A stretch of DNA of 64,000 nt from Verrucomicrobiota bacterium (GTDB taxonomy: Bacteria > Verrucomicrobiota > Verrucomicrobiia > CAIQCK01), in NCBI GenBank assembly GCA_016235595.1, contig JACRJX010000043.1, positions 248,001 to 312,000 on the forward strand, written 5' to 3'. Under the pieces are notes generated by a model. That model was not told the DNA's origin. It saw only the letters and a list, made by a program, of their open reading frames with translations, and did not search any database. Below are positions 35,180 to 43,867 of the stretch, one piece after another. The position numbers were made by a program, and so were the translations under genes. Numbering within the stretch: position 1 is the first letter of the stretch; the number at the start of each line of letters is the position of its first letter.

Positions 35180-36094
35180 ATGAACCCCACCAACCCTCTT
35201 CACCAAAGCACAAGCAGCCTGACACGGAACGTTGTGATTCAAAGTCCCGCTCGTGTTTGGATTCGCCGGGAATGTGGGAGGGGCCTTAGTGCCCCGACAG
35301 TAGCCGCGAAGTCACTGGCTCGCCCGCGCGAAGTCGGGGCGCTGAGGCTCTTCCCACAGTCAAGACGCGCAAAAGTTGGCCGACACTTCCAATCGCAACT
35401 GACCCGGACCGCGGCCCTGGCCCTGTGTCTCGCGGTCGGCGGGGTCGCGGCGTTCGCGGCAGACGCGCCCGCCGCCAATGAAATCCCGCTCCTCGTTTCG
35501 CAGGCCGCTGACGGCGAGATCGTCGGCTGGCGTTCGTTCCACGAGAAGGCCGGCACGAAGACCGCCGAGGTGTGGCGCTTGCAGACCGACGGCGTGCTGG
35601 TCTGCGCCGGCGTGCCGCGCGGTTATCTCTACACCGAGAAGGACTACGCGGACTTCGAGTTGAGGTTTGAGTGGCGCTATCTGCGCGGCGCTGCCAAGAG
35701 CAACGGCGGCATGCTCGTGCGCATGACTGGCGAGCACTGCATCTGGCCGAAATGTCTCGAACTCCAGCTCAACATGGGCCAGGCGGGCGATTTCTGGGGA
35801 CTCCGCGGCTACGCGCTCTCCGGCCCGGCCGAGCGGATGAAGACGATGGAGCACAAGCTCTTCGGCACGTGCCGCAACCTCAAGCGGCTGGCCGACCTCG
35901 AAAAGCCCATCGGCGAATGGAATCGGCACGAGGCAGTGGTTGAAGGCGGCACGGTCACGCAGAAGCTCAACGGCACGCTCGTCAACCGCGCAACCGGTTG
36001 CGAGACGGCTGCCGGGAAGATTCTCATCACGGCCGAGGGTCAGGAGATTCACTTCCGCAACATCCGCCTCATCCCGCGCAAGAGCGGGTCATGA
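35180..36094 (+). CDS. DUF1080 (3-keto-disaccharide hydrolase-like) protein with repeat-derived N-terminal extension
   Basis: A 304-residue protein as annotated. From about residue 95 it is a DUF1080 jelly-roll domain: GWRSFHEKAG, then LRFEWRYLRGAAKSNGGMLVRM, CLELQLNMGQAGDFWG, and the closing HFRNIRLIP. Some DUF1080 proteins cleave 3-keto-glycosides. The export signal (TRTAALALCLAVGGVAAFAA) sits at about residues 75-95 instead of the N-terminus. The only ATG in frame is at 35180, upstream of a palindromic repeat (35274-35357) that is translated in frame as residues 32-60. The element probably inserted between the original start and the signal sequence, so the true start is uncertain and secretion may be impaired. 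Confidence 0.65.
   Translation: MNPTNPLHQSTSSLTRNVVIQSPARVWIRRECGRGLSAPTVAAKSLARPREVGALRLFPQSRRAKVGRHFQSQLTRTAALALCLAVGGVAAFAADAPAANEIPLLVSQAADGEIVGWRSFHEKAGTKTAEVWRLQTDGVLVCAGVPRGYLYTEKDYADFELRFEWRYLRGAAKSNGGMLVRMTGEHCIWPKCLELQLNMGQAGDFWGLRGYALSGPAERMKTMEHKLFGTCRNLKRLADLEKPIGEWNRHEAVVEGGTVTQKLNGTLVNRATGCETAAGKILITAEGQEIHFRNIRLIPRKSGS
35274..35357. repeat. palindromic repeat with 25-bp arms inside the 5' part of the DUF1080 gene
   Basis: Arms 35274-35298 and 35333-35357 are inverted copies; the four mismatches are all of the G-T wobble type, so an RNA stem of 25 pairs can form around a 34-base loop. The arm sequence starts GTGGGAGGGGCC and ends GCCCCGAC. A third copy, of one arm only, lies at 12486-12510 in the GH38 gene. 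Confidence 0.75.
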
Positions 36095-36161
36095 TAGCGA
36101 GTTGCACGGATTGAACGATCCGGGCTACACACCCTGACACACGGCCGGTTGCCGCGCCACA

Positions 36162-37169
36162 CTATGCGGTTGGTGGCACGGGCGGCTCGGGCGGCGCAGC
36201 CGGCGGCTCTGCCGGAGCTGTCGGCGCCTCAATCGGAGCAGCCGTCGTTTCCGCTGATACAACTACTGGTTCAGGCGCGGGCGGCGCGGCGACGGGGACG
36301 GCCGGCGGAGGCGTTGCTGGAGCGGGCGAAGGTGCAGCAGCGACGGGGGCGGCGACGATGCGGCGAAGCAGTTCGATGCCTTGGCGCACGTCGGCGATCT
36401 GTCGGTCGCCGGAAATCTCGCGTTCGATGCAGAGCGGCCCCGTGTAGCCGATCTCGCGGAGCTTGGCAATGAAGCGCTCGAAGCCGACCTCACCCTGGCC
36501 GAGTGGGACTTCCGTGCCGAGTTTGCCCGGCGCGGCGGGTGACCGGCCATCCTTGCAGTGGACGGTGACGACGTGAGGGGCGAGTTTGCCGAGCGCCTCA
36601 ATGGGGTCGCCGGAACCGTAGAGGATCATGTTAGCCGGGTCGAAGTTGACCTTGACGTTGGATTCCCGCGTGTCGGCGATGAGGCGCAGCAGGGAGTCGG
36701 CGTTCTCCTGGCCGGTCTCGAAACAGAGTTGTTGGCCATTGAAACGGCAGTGTTCGGCAAGCACGCGCAACATGCGCGCGATGGGCATGTAGGCCGGGTC
36801 GTCGGGGTTTTCCGGCACGCAGCCTACATGGAACGCGAAGCGTTTGATGCCCACCTCACAGCCAAAATCGCTGAGTTTCTTGGTGATCTCGAGCCGCGCG
36901 GCGCGCAGGGCCAGCGGCACAAGGCCTACGGTGTTGCGCACGGAGGCGATGTCGGCGTAGTTCTCGCCGTCAAACGCGGCGAAGAGCGTCACCCACTCAA
37001 TGCCGGAACCTAGAAGCTGTTTCGCCAGCGCGCGGCGTTTGGCGGGACTGTTGATGTCATGCCCGAGGACGCCGACTTGCCCCACGCTGAGGCCGAGGGA
37101 TCTGATCGTGTTAATCTTCGTTTCAGCTTCGTTGGCCCAGATCATGAGGCCGATATCAAACGGTTTCAT
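36162..37169 (-). CDS. sugar-phosphate isomerase/epimerase with Pro/Ala-rich tail
   Basis: A 335-residue cytoplasmic protein. The ATG at 37169 has AAAAGGAAAAA directly upstream, a strong ribosome-binding site. Residues 1-270 are a xylose-isomerase-like TIM barrel: LSVGQVGVLGHD, LCFETGQENAD with the strand-5 metal Glu region, VNFDPANMILYG, VVTVHCKDGR, and CIEREISGD. Members act on sugar or inositol derivatives using a divalent metal. The last 60 residues are an Ala/Pro/Val-rich, presumably unstructured tail, which is unusual for this family and could be a linker or interaction segment. No export signal is seen. It is followed after 67 bp by the end of the oppositely oriented DUF1080 gene. Confidence 0.82.
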   Translation of the reverse strand: MKPFDIGLMIWANEAETKINTIRSLGLSVGQVGVLGHDINSPAKRRALAKQLLGSGIEWVTLFAAFDGENYADIASVRNTVGLVPLALRAARLEITKKLSDFGCEVGIKRFAFHVGCVPENPDDPAYMPIARMLRVLAEHCRFNGQQLCFETGQENADSLLRLIADTRESNVKVNFDPANMILYGSGDPIEALGKLAPHVVTVHCKDGRSPAAPGKLGTEVPLGQGEVGFERFIAKLREIGYTGPLCIEREISGDRQIADVRQGIELLRRIVAAPVAAAPSPAPATPPPAVPVAAPPAPEPVVVSAETTAAPIEAPTAPAEPPAAPPEPPVPPTA

Positions 37170-37191
37170 TTTTTCCTTTTTTGGTTTGCGG

Positions 37192-37887
37192 TCATGCGCG
37201 GCAGCGCTCCGTCCATTGGCGCGTTTGATACTTCTCTGAACAAAGTTGTTCTGCCAAGTCAAATAACGCCGGTGTCGGATGAAACTCTTCAAAGAACGCG
37301 CCGAGTTCGCGCTCAAAACCGAGCCGCAACGCGCCGTCGAGTGCAGGCGGACGCCCAGAATCAGTGGCGGATGGTGGCAGGAGAATGGAGCCTTGGTGCA
37401 ACAGGCCGCGCTTGAGCCGGCGTTGCGCCGCACCGGCGACTTTCGCTCCCGCGACGACGACATCGTATTGAACCGGCCCGGCGAAGCAGACATTGCGGTC
37501 GTTCGGCCCGCAACATGGCGCCAACTCAGCGGCAATACCGGCGAGTTTCAACGCCGTCGTCACCGCGCCGTGGAGGAGCCGGTAACTTTCCGCCGTCGCC
37601 ATCCCGTAGAGCGAGTGCGTCGTCGGCACGACGACCGTGTAGGTGGAGTCGCGCGCGTGATCCACCAGCCCGCCGCCGGTCGGCCGGCGCACCACGGGCC
37701 GACCCGGAGCCAGGTCCGGCGAGAATTTCTGGAGCAGTCCGATGCTCACCGCCGGCGCGTTCCAGCCATAGACGCGCAGCAATGGCCGGCCACGATCAGG
37801 CGCGGTGCGCAGCAACGCCTCGTCCAACGCCATGTTTATGGCTGGATCGCGCGTCCCATCGAGCCAAAAGTGCCAGGGTTCGTTCAT
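37192..37887 (-). CDS. lipoate-protein ligase A-family protein (biotin/lipoate ligase fold)
   Basis: A 231-residue protein of the LplA/LipB/BirA superfamily. The ATG at 37887 starts MNEPWHFWLDGTRDPAINMALDEALL, the standard LplA opening, and the ligand-binding RRPTGGGLVDH motif is at about residue 66. The conserved lysine region is in YDVVVAGAKVAGAAQRR. Members attach lipoate to 2-oxoacid dehydrogenases or glycine cleavage H protein, or transfer octanoyl groups between proteins. At 231 residues it lacks the C-terminal accessory domain of full LplA, so it may be an octanoyl- or lipoyl-transferase, or need a partner. No lipoate-dependent enzyme is adjacent. Confidence 0.85.
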   Translation of the reverse strand: MNEPWHFWLDGTRDPAINMALDEALLRTAPDRGRPLLRVYGWNAPAVSIGLLQKFSPDLAPGRPVVRRPTGGGLVDHARDSTYTVVVPTTHSLYGMATAESYRLLHGAVTTALKLAGIAAELAPCCGPNDRNVCFAGPVQYDVVVAGAKVAGAAQRRLKRGLLHQGSILLPPSATDSGRPPALDGALRLGFERELGAFFEEFHPTPALFDLAEQLCSEKYQTRQWTERCRA

Positions 37888-38036
37888 GTTGAAGCCGGTG
37901 CTTCTATCACGGCAAAGCATGGAGTCAAGCTTGTGGCGGGCAGGTGTCCCGCAGGGGAGGTGCCGCCGGATGTCGATTGACCTTGGCTTTACATTTGCGG
38001 CGGCGGGCAGGCCCGTGCTAGAAAGCAAAGGTGGAC

Positions 38037-40610
38037 ATGTCTGAACCAACACCAAAGAAGAAGATCAAAATCGCCTGTTCCAATTGCGGCCAGCATCTGG
38101 ACGTGACAGAGCTGGCGGCATTCAGCCGCGCTCTTTGCCCATCGTGCAACACCAAGCTGCTTGTGCCGATGATCATCGGCAACTACCAGCTGCTCTCTCC
38201 GATGGGCAGCGGCGGGATGGGGACAGTTTACAAGGCATTCGACTCGGCGCTGCAACGATTCGTTGCGGTCAAGTTGATGAAGAAGGAACTGGCCGCGAAC
38301 CCGCAGTTCGTCGCGGACTTCACCCGCGAGGCGCGCGCCGCCGCCGCGTTGAATCACCCGAACATCGCGCAGATTCTCAGCTTCGGCCAGACTGACGCGC
38401 CCGACGGGCAGTATTACATCGTCATGGAACTGCTGGAGGGCGGCAGCCTCGATCACATGATCGAGACCCACAAGCGGGTGGCGGAACTGGACGTGCTTAA
38501 CATCGGCATTCAGGTGGCCTCCGCGCTCAAGGCGGCCTATCAGCGTGGCGTCATCCACCGCGATATCAAGCCCGGCAACATCCTCTTCAACTCCGAAAGC
38601 CAGGCCAAGGTCGTGGACTTCGGGCTGGCACAATTCGCCGGCGCCGAGGAGGAGAAGAAGCAGGAAGACGGCATTTGGGGCACGCCCTACTATATCGCGC
38701 CGGAGAAGCTCAACGGCGAGCGCGAGGACTTCCGCAGCGACATGTATTCGCTCGGCGGCACGATGTTTCACGCGCTGGCAGGCCGCCCGCCATTCGAGGC
38801 GAACACCGCCACCGAAGTGGTGCTCAAGCATTTGCGCGAGCCGGCGCTGTCGCTGAAGACATTCGCGCCGGACATCTGCGACCAAACCATGCAAGCCATC
38901 GGCTGCATGTTGCGCAAGAACCGCGAGGACCGCTACTCCAGTTACGATGAATTGATTGAGGATCTCGAAGAAGCCAAACGCTCCGCCGTGGCTCATCAGC
39001 GGGAGGTGGTGGCGCAGAAACGCAGACCGCAGGGACGCGCGGTTGCCGCGGCCCCCAGACCGAGCGCGCCGAGCGGTTCCTGGAAGAGCGTCATAGCCAC
39101 GATCGTCCTGCTGGCGGCCTGCGTCGCATGCGGCTATTTCTTTTGGAAGTATCGCGAGATTCTGTTCCGTTCCAGCGACACAGCCTCCGCCAAGACGACG
39201 CAAGAACAGCAGACGGGCCAACCGGCTGCCGAACAGAGCTGGCTCGATCTCTGGGATGCCGCCGACAACAGTCTCATCGCCGGCCAATATCCGAAGGCGA
39301 TTGAAGCCTACCGCAAAGCCCGGCAGAAATTGAACGACGACCCTCCGCGGCAGAGCATTCTCGACTGTCAGATTGGCGCCGCGCTGTTTCTGATGGGCAA
39401 GCCGGAGGAGGCCCGCAAGGCGTTCTCCACCGCCGGCGAGAAGATGGAGATCGGCATCATGCCGGAAAAGATCAACCAGGAAAGCTACGGCCCGTTGCTT
39501 GGCCAGTTGATCGGCGGCGGCTTCAAGCTCGACCAGATCCAATCTGCGCTCAAACAGCAGATGCCGGCCGCGCTGGTTCTCGCGCAGTTCTACCTCGGTG
39601 TTCAGGCGCTGGGCGAAGGCAAGCTGGCGGAGTGTGCCAGGTTCTTTGACACCTACACCGCCGCCAAGACCGACCTGGATCCGCGATGGGTCACGCTCTA
39701 CCAACCGCACGCGAAGTCCATCGCGACGCAAATCCATCTGCAGACCCAGGGCATCGAGGACGCCAACAAATTGATCGCTGGCGGCAAGGTTGCGGAAGCG
39801 TGGAAGAAGATCGTAGCCCTCAAAGCGCAGGTGAAACATCCACTCCTGCAATCACCGTTCGCCGCCATTGACAGTGCCATCGCTGGCAAGTCGAAAGAAC
39901 TGGATGACCTGGAGCACGCCAGAAAAGTCCGCGAACTGTTCGCACTCGACAAACAATCGCTGGAGCAGGTGGACGCCACAGTGGGCGCTTTCATCAATGA
40001 TTGCAACTTCGACCCGCTGGCCAAAGCCTACGCCGCCGCCGCCGAGAAGATGAAATCGCCACAGGTCAAGCAGGTGGCCGAGGACCGCGCGATGGTTTAC
40101 CAGCGGCTGACGGCGCTGAAGACGCTGGTCATTGAAGGCGTCGCCAAGACGCCCTACGCTCGCAACGACCTCGTGACCCGCGCCAACACGCGGCTGGTTG
40201 GAGCTGTCACCAAGGCAGACGCCGACAAGATCGTCCTTACCGTCAAGGACCGTCCCGACCAGCCGGTGTCGTGGCGCGACTTGGCGCCCACGTCCGTGGT
40301 GACCTTGTTCACCACCTACGACAGCCTTGCCACATCTCTCCAGCCTGCCGCACACGGCGCGAACTATGTGGCCATTGCCTGGTTCGCACAGACGCAGCGC
40401 CTCGAACAAACGCTCACCGACAGTTACGTGGACACCGCCGTCAAGTTTGCGGCGGTTTCCCGAAACGAGTGGGATCGCTTCAACACGCCGCTGGCCGGCG
40501 CTGCCGCGTCAGGGCAACCGACGACGACCGGAGGAGCTGCTGGCATGACACAGACCTCCACCGATGTGGATTTCGAACCCGTGAAAAAGAAGAAGCCGGC
40601 TGCGAAGTAG
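38037..40610 (+). CDS. membrane Ser/Thr protein kinase with N-terminal zinc ribbon and TPR-like sensor region
   Basis: An 857-residue protein. Residues 12-45 are a zinc ribbon (CSNC then CPSC, 22 residues between the pairs). The kinase domain spans about 48-310: MGSGGMGTVYKAFD, VAVKLMKK, HRDIKPGN with catalytic Asp176, VVDFGLAQ and APEKLNGE, so activity is expected. A membrane helix follows at about 350-370. The rest (about 390-857) is helical with TPR-like pairs (AIEAYRKARQKL, EEARKAFSTAG) and a less clear region ending in a Lys-rich tail. It is a Hanks-type receptor kinase, presumably sensing an extracytoplasmic signal. The ATG at 38037 has AAAGG six bases upstream. Confidence 0.9.
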   Translation: MSEPTPKKKIKIACSNCGQHLDVTELAAFSRALCPSCNTKLLVPMIIGNYQLLSPMGSGGMGTVYKAFDSALQRFVAVKLMKKELAANPQFVADFTREARAAAALNHPNIAQILSFGQTDAPDGQYYIVMELLEGGSLDHMIETHKRVAELDVLNIGIQVASALKAAYQRGVIHRDIKPGNILFNSESQAKVVDFGLAQFAGAEEEKKQEDGIWGTPYYIAPEKLNGEREDFRSDMYSLGGTMFHALAGRPPFEANTATEVVLKHLREPALSLKTFAPDICDQTMQAIGCMLRKNREDRYSSYDELIEDLEEAKRSAVAHQREVVAQKRRPQGRAVAAAPRPSAPSGSWKSVIATIVLLAACVACGYFFWKYREILFRSSDTASAKTTQEQQTGQPAAEQSWLDLWDAADNSLIAGQYPKAIEAYRKARQKLNDDPPRQSILDCQIGAALFLMGKPEEARKAFSTAGEKMEIGIMPEKINQESYGPLLGQLIGGGFKLDQIQSALKQQMPAALVLAQFYLGVQALGEGKLAECARFFDTYTAAKTDLDPRWVTLYQPHAKSIATQIHLQTQGIEDANKLIAGGKVAEAWKKIVALKAQVKHPLLQSPFAAIDSAIAGKSKELDDLEHARKVRELFALDKQSLEQVDATVGAFINDCNFDPLAKAYAAAAEKMKSPQVKQVAEDRAMVYQRLTALKTLVIEGVAKTPYARNDLVTRANTRLVGAVTKADADKIVLTVKDRPDQPVSWRDLAPTSVVTLFTTYDSLATSLQPAAHGANYVAIAWFAQTQRLEQTLTDSYVDTAVKFAAVSRNEWDRFNTPLAGAAASGQPTTTGGAAGMTQTSTDVDFEPVKKKKPAAK

Positions 40611-40663
40611 TTTTCCCGTGGTTGCGGTCGCGACTTTTGGCCGGTTCCGCCGCTCCCCAAAGC

Positions 40664-41836
40664 ATGGCCATCCAACTTCCCCTCGACACTATCGGTCGTG
40701 ACAGCCTGCGTTTGTGGGCACGCTGGCTCGGGGCGGCGTTGTGCAACGACGCGCGGCGATGGCTGCGGCCCGGTGCGGACCCAACCCCGGCGTTTCCGTC
40801 GCAGTTCCTCATCGGTGTCACCTACAAGTGCGACAGTCGTTGCTCACACTGCAACATCTGGGCCCATGACCGTCAGCAACCTGAGGCGGCATCGCAGGAG
40901 ATGACGCACGCCGAGTTCGAGCGGTTCCTCGACCGCAACCCGCAGCTTATCCAGATCGCCACGACCGGCGGCGAGCCATTCAACCGCGACGACATCGCGG
41001 AATTCTGGTTTGCGCTGGACCGCCGCGGCTACCGCACCGGCTGCGCTACCAACGCCATCGAAACCGACCGCATCATCGAGCGGGAAAGCCATCTCCTCTC
41101 GCGCCTGAGCGGCCGTCATCTCCGCCACTTCGGAGTCTCGATTGACGGCGTTGAGGCAGTCCACGACCGCATTCGCGGCATTCCCGGCAATTTTGCCCGC
41201 GCATGGCGGCTCTTCCAGTGGGCGTGCGAGCAGGAACGACGATATCCGTTCTATCGGGCCGAGATCTCCAGCACGCTCACCGCCGACAACTACCGCGAGT
41301 TTCCCGCGCTGGTCGGGTGGCTCGTCGGGGAAGGTGTGCCGCCAAACAAGATCGCCTTCATGGGCGCGCTGCCGTCGGCCCACTACTACCGGAACGAAAA
41401 AACCTGCAAACCCGTCGTGGCGCGCGACGAACTCGCCAGCATCATTGAGGAATTGCGGCGCAAGCATCCCGGTTTCGGGCAGAATTATTTCACCGAAAGC
41501 CACCTCCGATGGCTGCGCGACCCCACAAGTGGCATCGCCTGCGTCGCCGGGACGGCATTCGGTTACATTGATCCCTACTGGAACGTGTATCCGTGCCTCG
41601 TCCTCGACCGCAAGCTCGGCAACCTCCGCGAGTTTGACTTCGACGCGCGCAAACTCTGGCGCTCGTCCGCCGCGCGCGACTTCCGCGCCGAACTGGCCGC
41701 AAGACCTTGCACGCTCTGCTTCAACGAATGCAACCGCTGGCAGTCCATGCGCGCTTCGATCTCTGGCTTGACGCAGATTGCCTGGCGGCAGGCGGTGAGA
41801 AGGTTCGGTGGCGCGCAGCGGCGATGGCGAATGTGA
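40664..41836 (+). CDS. radical SAM protein with C-terminal Cys-rich (SPASM-like) region
   Basis: A 390-residue radical S-adenosylmethionine enzyme. The cluster-binding motif is CDSRCSHC (Cys56, Cys60, Cys63) in FLIGVTYKCDSRCSHCNIW. ATTGGEPF is the Gly-Gly-Glu motif for SAM binding, and FGVSIDG is the later strand motif. The C-terminus carries GIAC, YPCLVLD, CTLCFNEC, a set of cysteines like those of SPASM or twitch domains that bind an extra iron-sulfur cluster. Such proteins modify peptides, sugars or lipids. The ATG at 40664 is chosen because the upstream in-frame part overlaps the kinase gene. The gene ends 14 bp before a convergent gene. The substrate is unknown. Confidence 0.85.
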   Translation: MAIQLPLDTIGRDSLRLWARWLGAALCNDARRWLRPGADPTPAFPSQFLIGVTYKCDSRCSHCNIWAHDRQQPEAASQEMTHAEFERFLDRNPQLIQIATTGGEPFNRDDIAEFWFALDRRGYRTGCATNAIETDRIIERESHLLSRLSGRHLRHFGVSIDGVEAVHDRIRGIPGNFARAWRLFQWACEQERRYPFYRAEISSTLTADNYREFPALVGWLVGEGVPPNKIAFMGALPSAHYYRNEKTCKPVVARDELASIIEELRRKHPGFGQNYFTESHLRWLRDPTSGIACVAGTAFGYIDPYWNVYPCLVLDRKLGNLREFDFDARKLWRSSAARDFRAELAARPCTLCFNECNRWQSMRASISGLTQIAWRQAVRRFGGAQRRWRM

Positions 41837-41850
41837 CGCGGAAGGGGTCT

Positions 41851-43860
41851 CTATTTTGCCGCGCTTGAAAGGGGGCGCGTTTCCCAGTCGGTTTTCTTCT
41901 CCAGATACATCAACCACTGCGCTGCCGCACTGAGCAGGTGCGCGTAGCCACCGGTATCGGAGAACTTGTCCCACACCACGCCCGGCAATACCGAGTGGCA
42001 GCCGATGCCGGTTGGGATGTAGCCGTATTTGTCGAAGATCGCCTCCCACGTCCGCAGACCACCGGCCAATTCGTGCTCCAACCACATCGCCACCTGCCGC
42101 TCGCTGCTCGCGAGACAGAAGTTGCGCGTCGCGTCGCCGACTTGGACCGAGCAGCGCCCATGCTCGATGCCGTTGGCCCACGCCTTCTGGCCTTTCATCG
42201 CGGTGTAGGGCAGGTGCAAGTAACTGATCTTGAAACCGTCGCGGGTCGGAACAATCTCGGCCTCAACCACCAGCGGTTCGCCTTTGTCGTTTACAGCGCG
42301 CACCGTCCTGTCCTTGCCGAGCGTGACGACAGCGTGGCTGCCATGAGCGTCGGGCCGGTTGAAGATATTGATTACCGTTGCGTCGCCTTTGCATTCACCG
42401 TCCATCCTCAACTTCGCGCGACTACTGACGAGGCGCAGTGTTGCGTTGCTGAGCGTCACCGACCCGAGCGGTGTCATTTCATCCAGGGGTTTTCCAGCCA
42501 CTGGGAACTCGTCGAAGTGGACACGCACATCCTGACTCGCTTCACGCCGGCAGCGTTCCTCCCAGATGCCCGGATACGCCCGTAACGCCTGCAACGCCCA
42601 GCCGCAGCAGACCATAATCTGCGGCCCCATGCGCGAACCGATCTGACGCGGGCGCTTCGAGGGGCCTTTACGGTCGGAGCGGTAATCGGCCGGCTTGCCG
42701 TCCACAAACTTGTAGGGCGCGAGATCGAAGACGTTGATACCGGGCGGCGCCGGCGCGTCGTCGCTGTAGTGACTGTAGAGCATCGGCAACGTCAACGAAT
42801 CGTAGATCAGCCGAAACGCCGCCGGCTCTGCGAGGGTGCCTTCGCGCGCAAGGGCGACGTAATAGCGATACTCCTGATCGTCAGCAAAACCGGGTATCGT
42901 CACCGGCTCACCCGGCTTGAAGTCGTAGAGCGCACGGCGGTAATCGCTGCGGCCGGTCCCGATGGATTTCCATGTCTCTGCCGGGAGAGCCTTTCGTATT
43001 GCCGCGTCGCCGCTCGTGATCGCCAGCGCCGCGCGCACGGCGGGAATGCCGGGCGACCCGTGCCGCGCGCGGCAGTCTTGCAGGTTCTTCGCCGCCTCAG
43101 CAACCTCCGCAGCCAGTGTCTTGTCTGCCGGATCTATCGAGTCTTTCAAGAGCAGCCACGCCGCCTCCAACATGACTGCGAGATCCTGGGCCATGTGGTT
43201 CGACGAGCCGAACGAATAGCCGCTGAGCCGCCGATCAGGATTCGGCTGACCGGCGAGTTCGTTGCGTCCTGCGAAGTTGACGTGTTCGTCCTTGTCGCGA
43301 CGCGAGAGCATGTCGAGGCTCACCGACCCGCCGTCATCCCACCAATACGGCACGAATCCCTTTTCACGCCCTTGCAGCAGCCACTCCTTGCTGCCGCGCC
43401 AGCCGCGGTCGTTGCCGGGTCTGCCGTCGTTGCGCTCGGAGGTGAACAGTTCGTCGCCGTGGTTGAGCATCTTCAGGTAAAACGGCAGCACCCATTGCGT
43501 CAGGAGTTCCTTGTAGAACTTGTCGCCCGTTGCCCGATGCGCGTGGACCAGCGCCGCTGCGAACCATGCGCCGTCGTGCATCGTGTCCAGTCCCTCACCC
43601 TGCATGAACTGGTCAACTTGGCCTTTGCGTTCGACGTGGAAGTATTCGTAGATCATCCCGCGCTGCGCCGACTTCGCATCGCGTTTCATGTGGTTGTCGA
43701 ACACGAATTGCGCCAGCCGCTTCATGAACGCCCGCGTCTCGTCCGCCGTCATGGGGGCTTTGAGATGCGCCTGCGCCCACGCCGGGTCGCGGTCGAGATC
43801 GGTGTTTTCAGCCGCGATGGCGGCGGCCACGCCTAGGAAGACTGCGAACAGCGTCTTCAT
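41851..43860 (-). CDS. secreted protein of unknown function, glycan-related by context
   Basis: A 669-residue protein with a signal peptide (MKTLFAVFLGVAAAIAAE), which sets the ATG at 43860. I do not recognise a named family. The first 430 residues are mostly alpha-helical with regularly spaced aromatic residues and patterns such as DGAWFAAALVHAHRATGD, HMAQDLAVMLEAAWLL and VPYWWDDGGS, which resemble alpha/alpha-toroid enzymes (for example unsaturated glucuronyl hydrolases or lyases). The final 200 residues are beta-rich. The upstream gene is a DUF4838 protein 7 bp away on the same strand, so the two are co-transcribed and probably act on the same uronic-acid-containing glycan. That role is inference. 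Confidence 0.6.
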   Translation of the reverse strand: MKTLFAVFLGVAAAIAAENTDLDRDPAWAQAHLKAPMTADETRAFMKRLAQFVFDNHMKRDAKSAQRGMIYEYFHVERKGQVDQFMQGEGLDTMHDGAWFAAALVHAHRATGDKFYKELLTQWVLPFYLKMLNHGDELFTSERNDGRPGNDRGWRGSKEWLLQGREKGFVPYWWDDGGSVSLDMLSRRDKDEHVNFAGRNELAGQPNPDRRLSGYSFGSSNHMAQDLAVMLEAAWLLLKDSIDPADKTLAAEVAEAAKNLQDCRARHGSPGIPAVRAALAITSGDAAIRKALPAETWKSIGTGRSDYRRALYDFKPGEPVTIPGFADDQEYRYYVALAREGTLAEPAAFRLIYDSLTLPMLYSHYSDDAPAPPGINVFDLAPYKFVDGKPADYRSDRKGPSKRPRQIGSRMGPQIMVCCGWALQALRAYPGIWEERCRREASQDVRVHFDEFPVAGKPLDEMTPLGSVTLSNATLRLVSSRAKLRMDGECKGDATVINIFNRPDAHGSHAVVTLGKDRTVRAVNDKGEPLVVEAEIVPTRDGFKISYLHLPYTAMKGQKAWANGIEHGRCSVQVGDATRNFCLASSERQVAMWLEHELAGGLRTWEAIFDKYGYIPTGIGCHSVLPGVVWDKFSDTGGYAHLLSAAAQWLMYLEKKTDWETRPLSSAAK

Positions 43861-43867
43861 CGGCGGA

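Noticed and set aside
41837..41850. Intrinsic terminator between the convergent radical SAM and secreted-protein genes
   Set aside because: The 14-bp gap has no hairpin or T-run.
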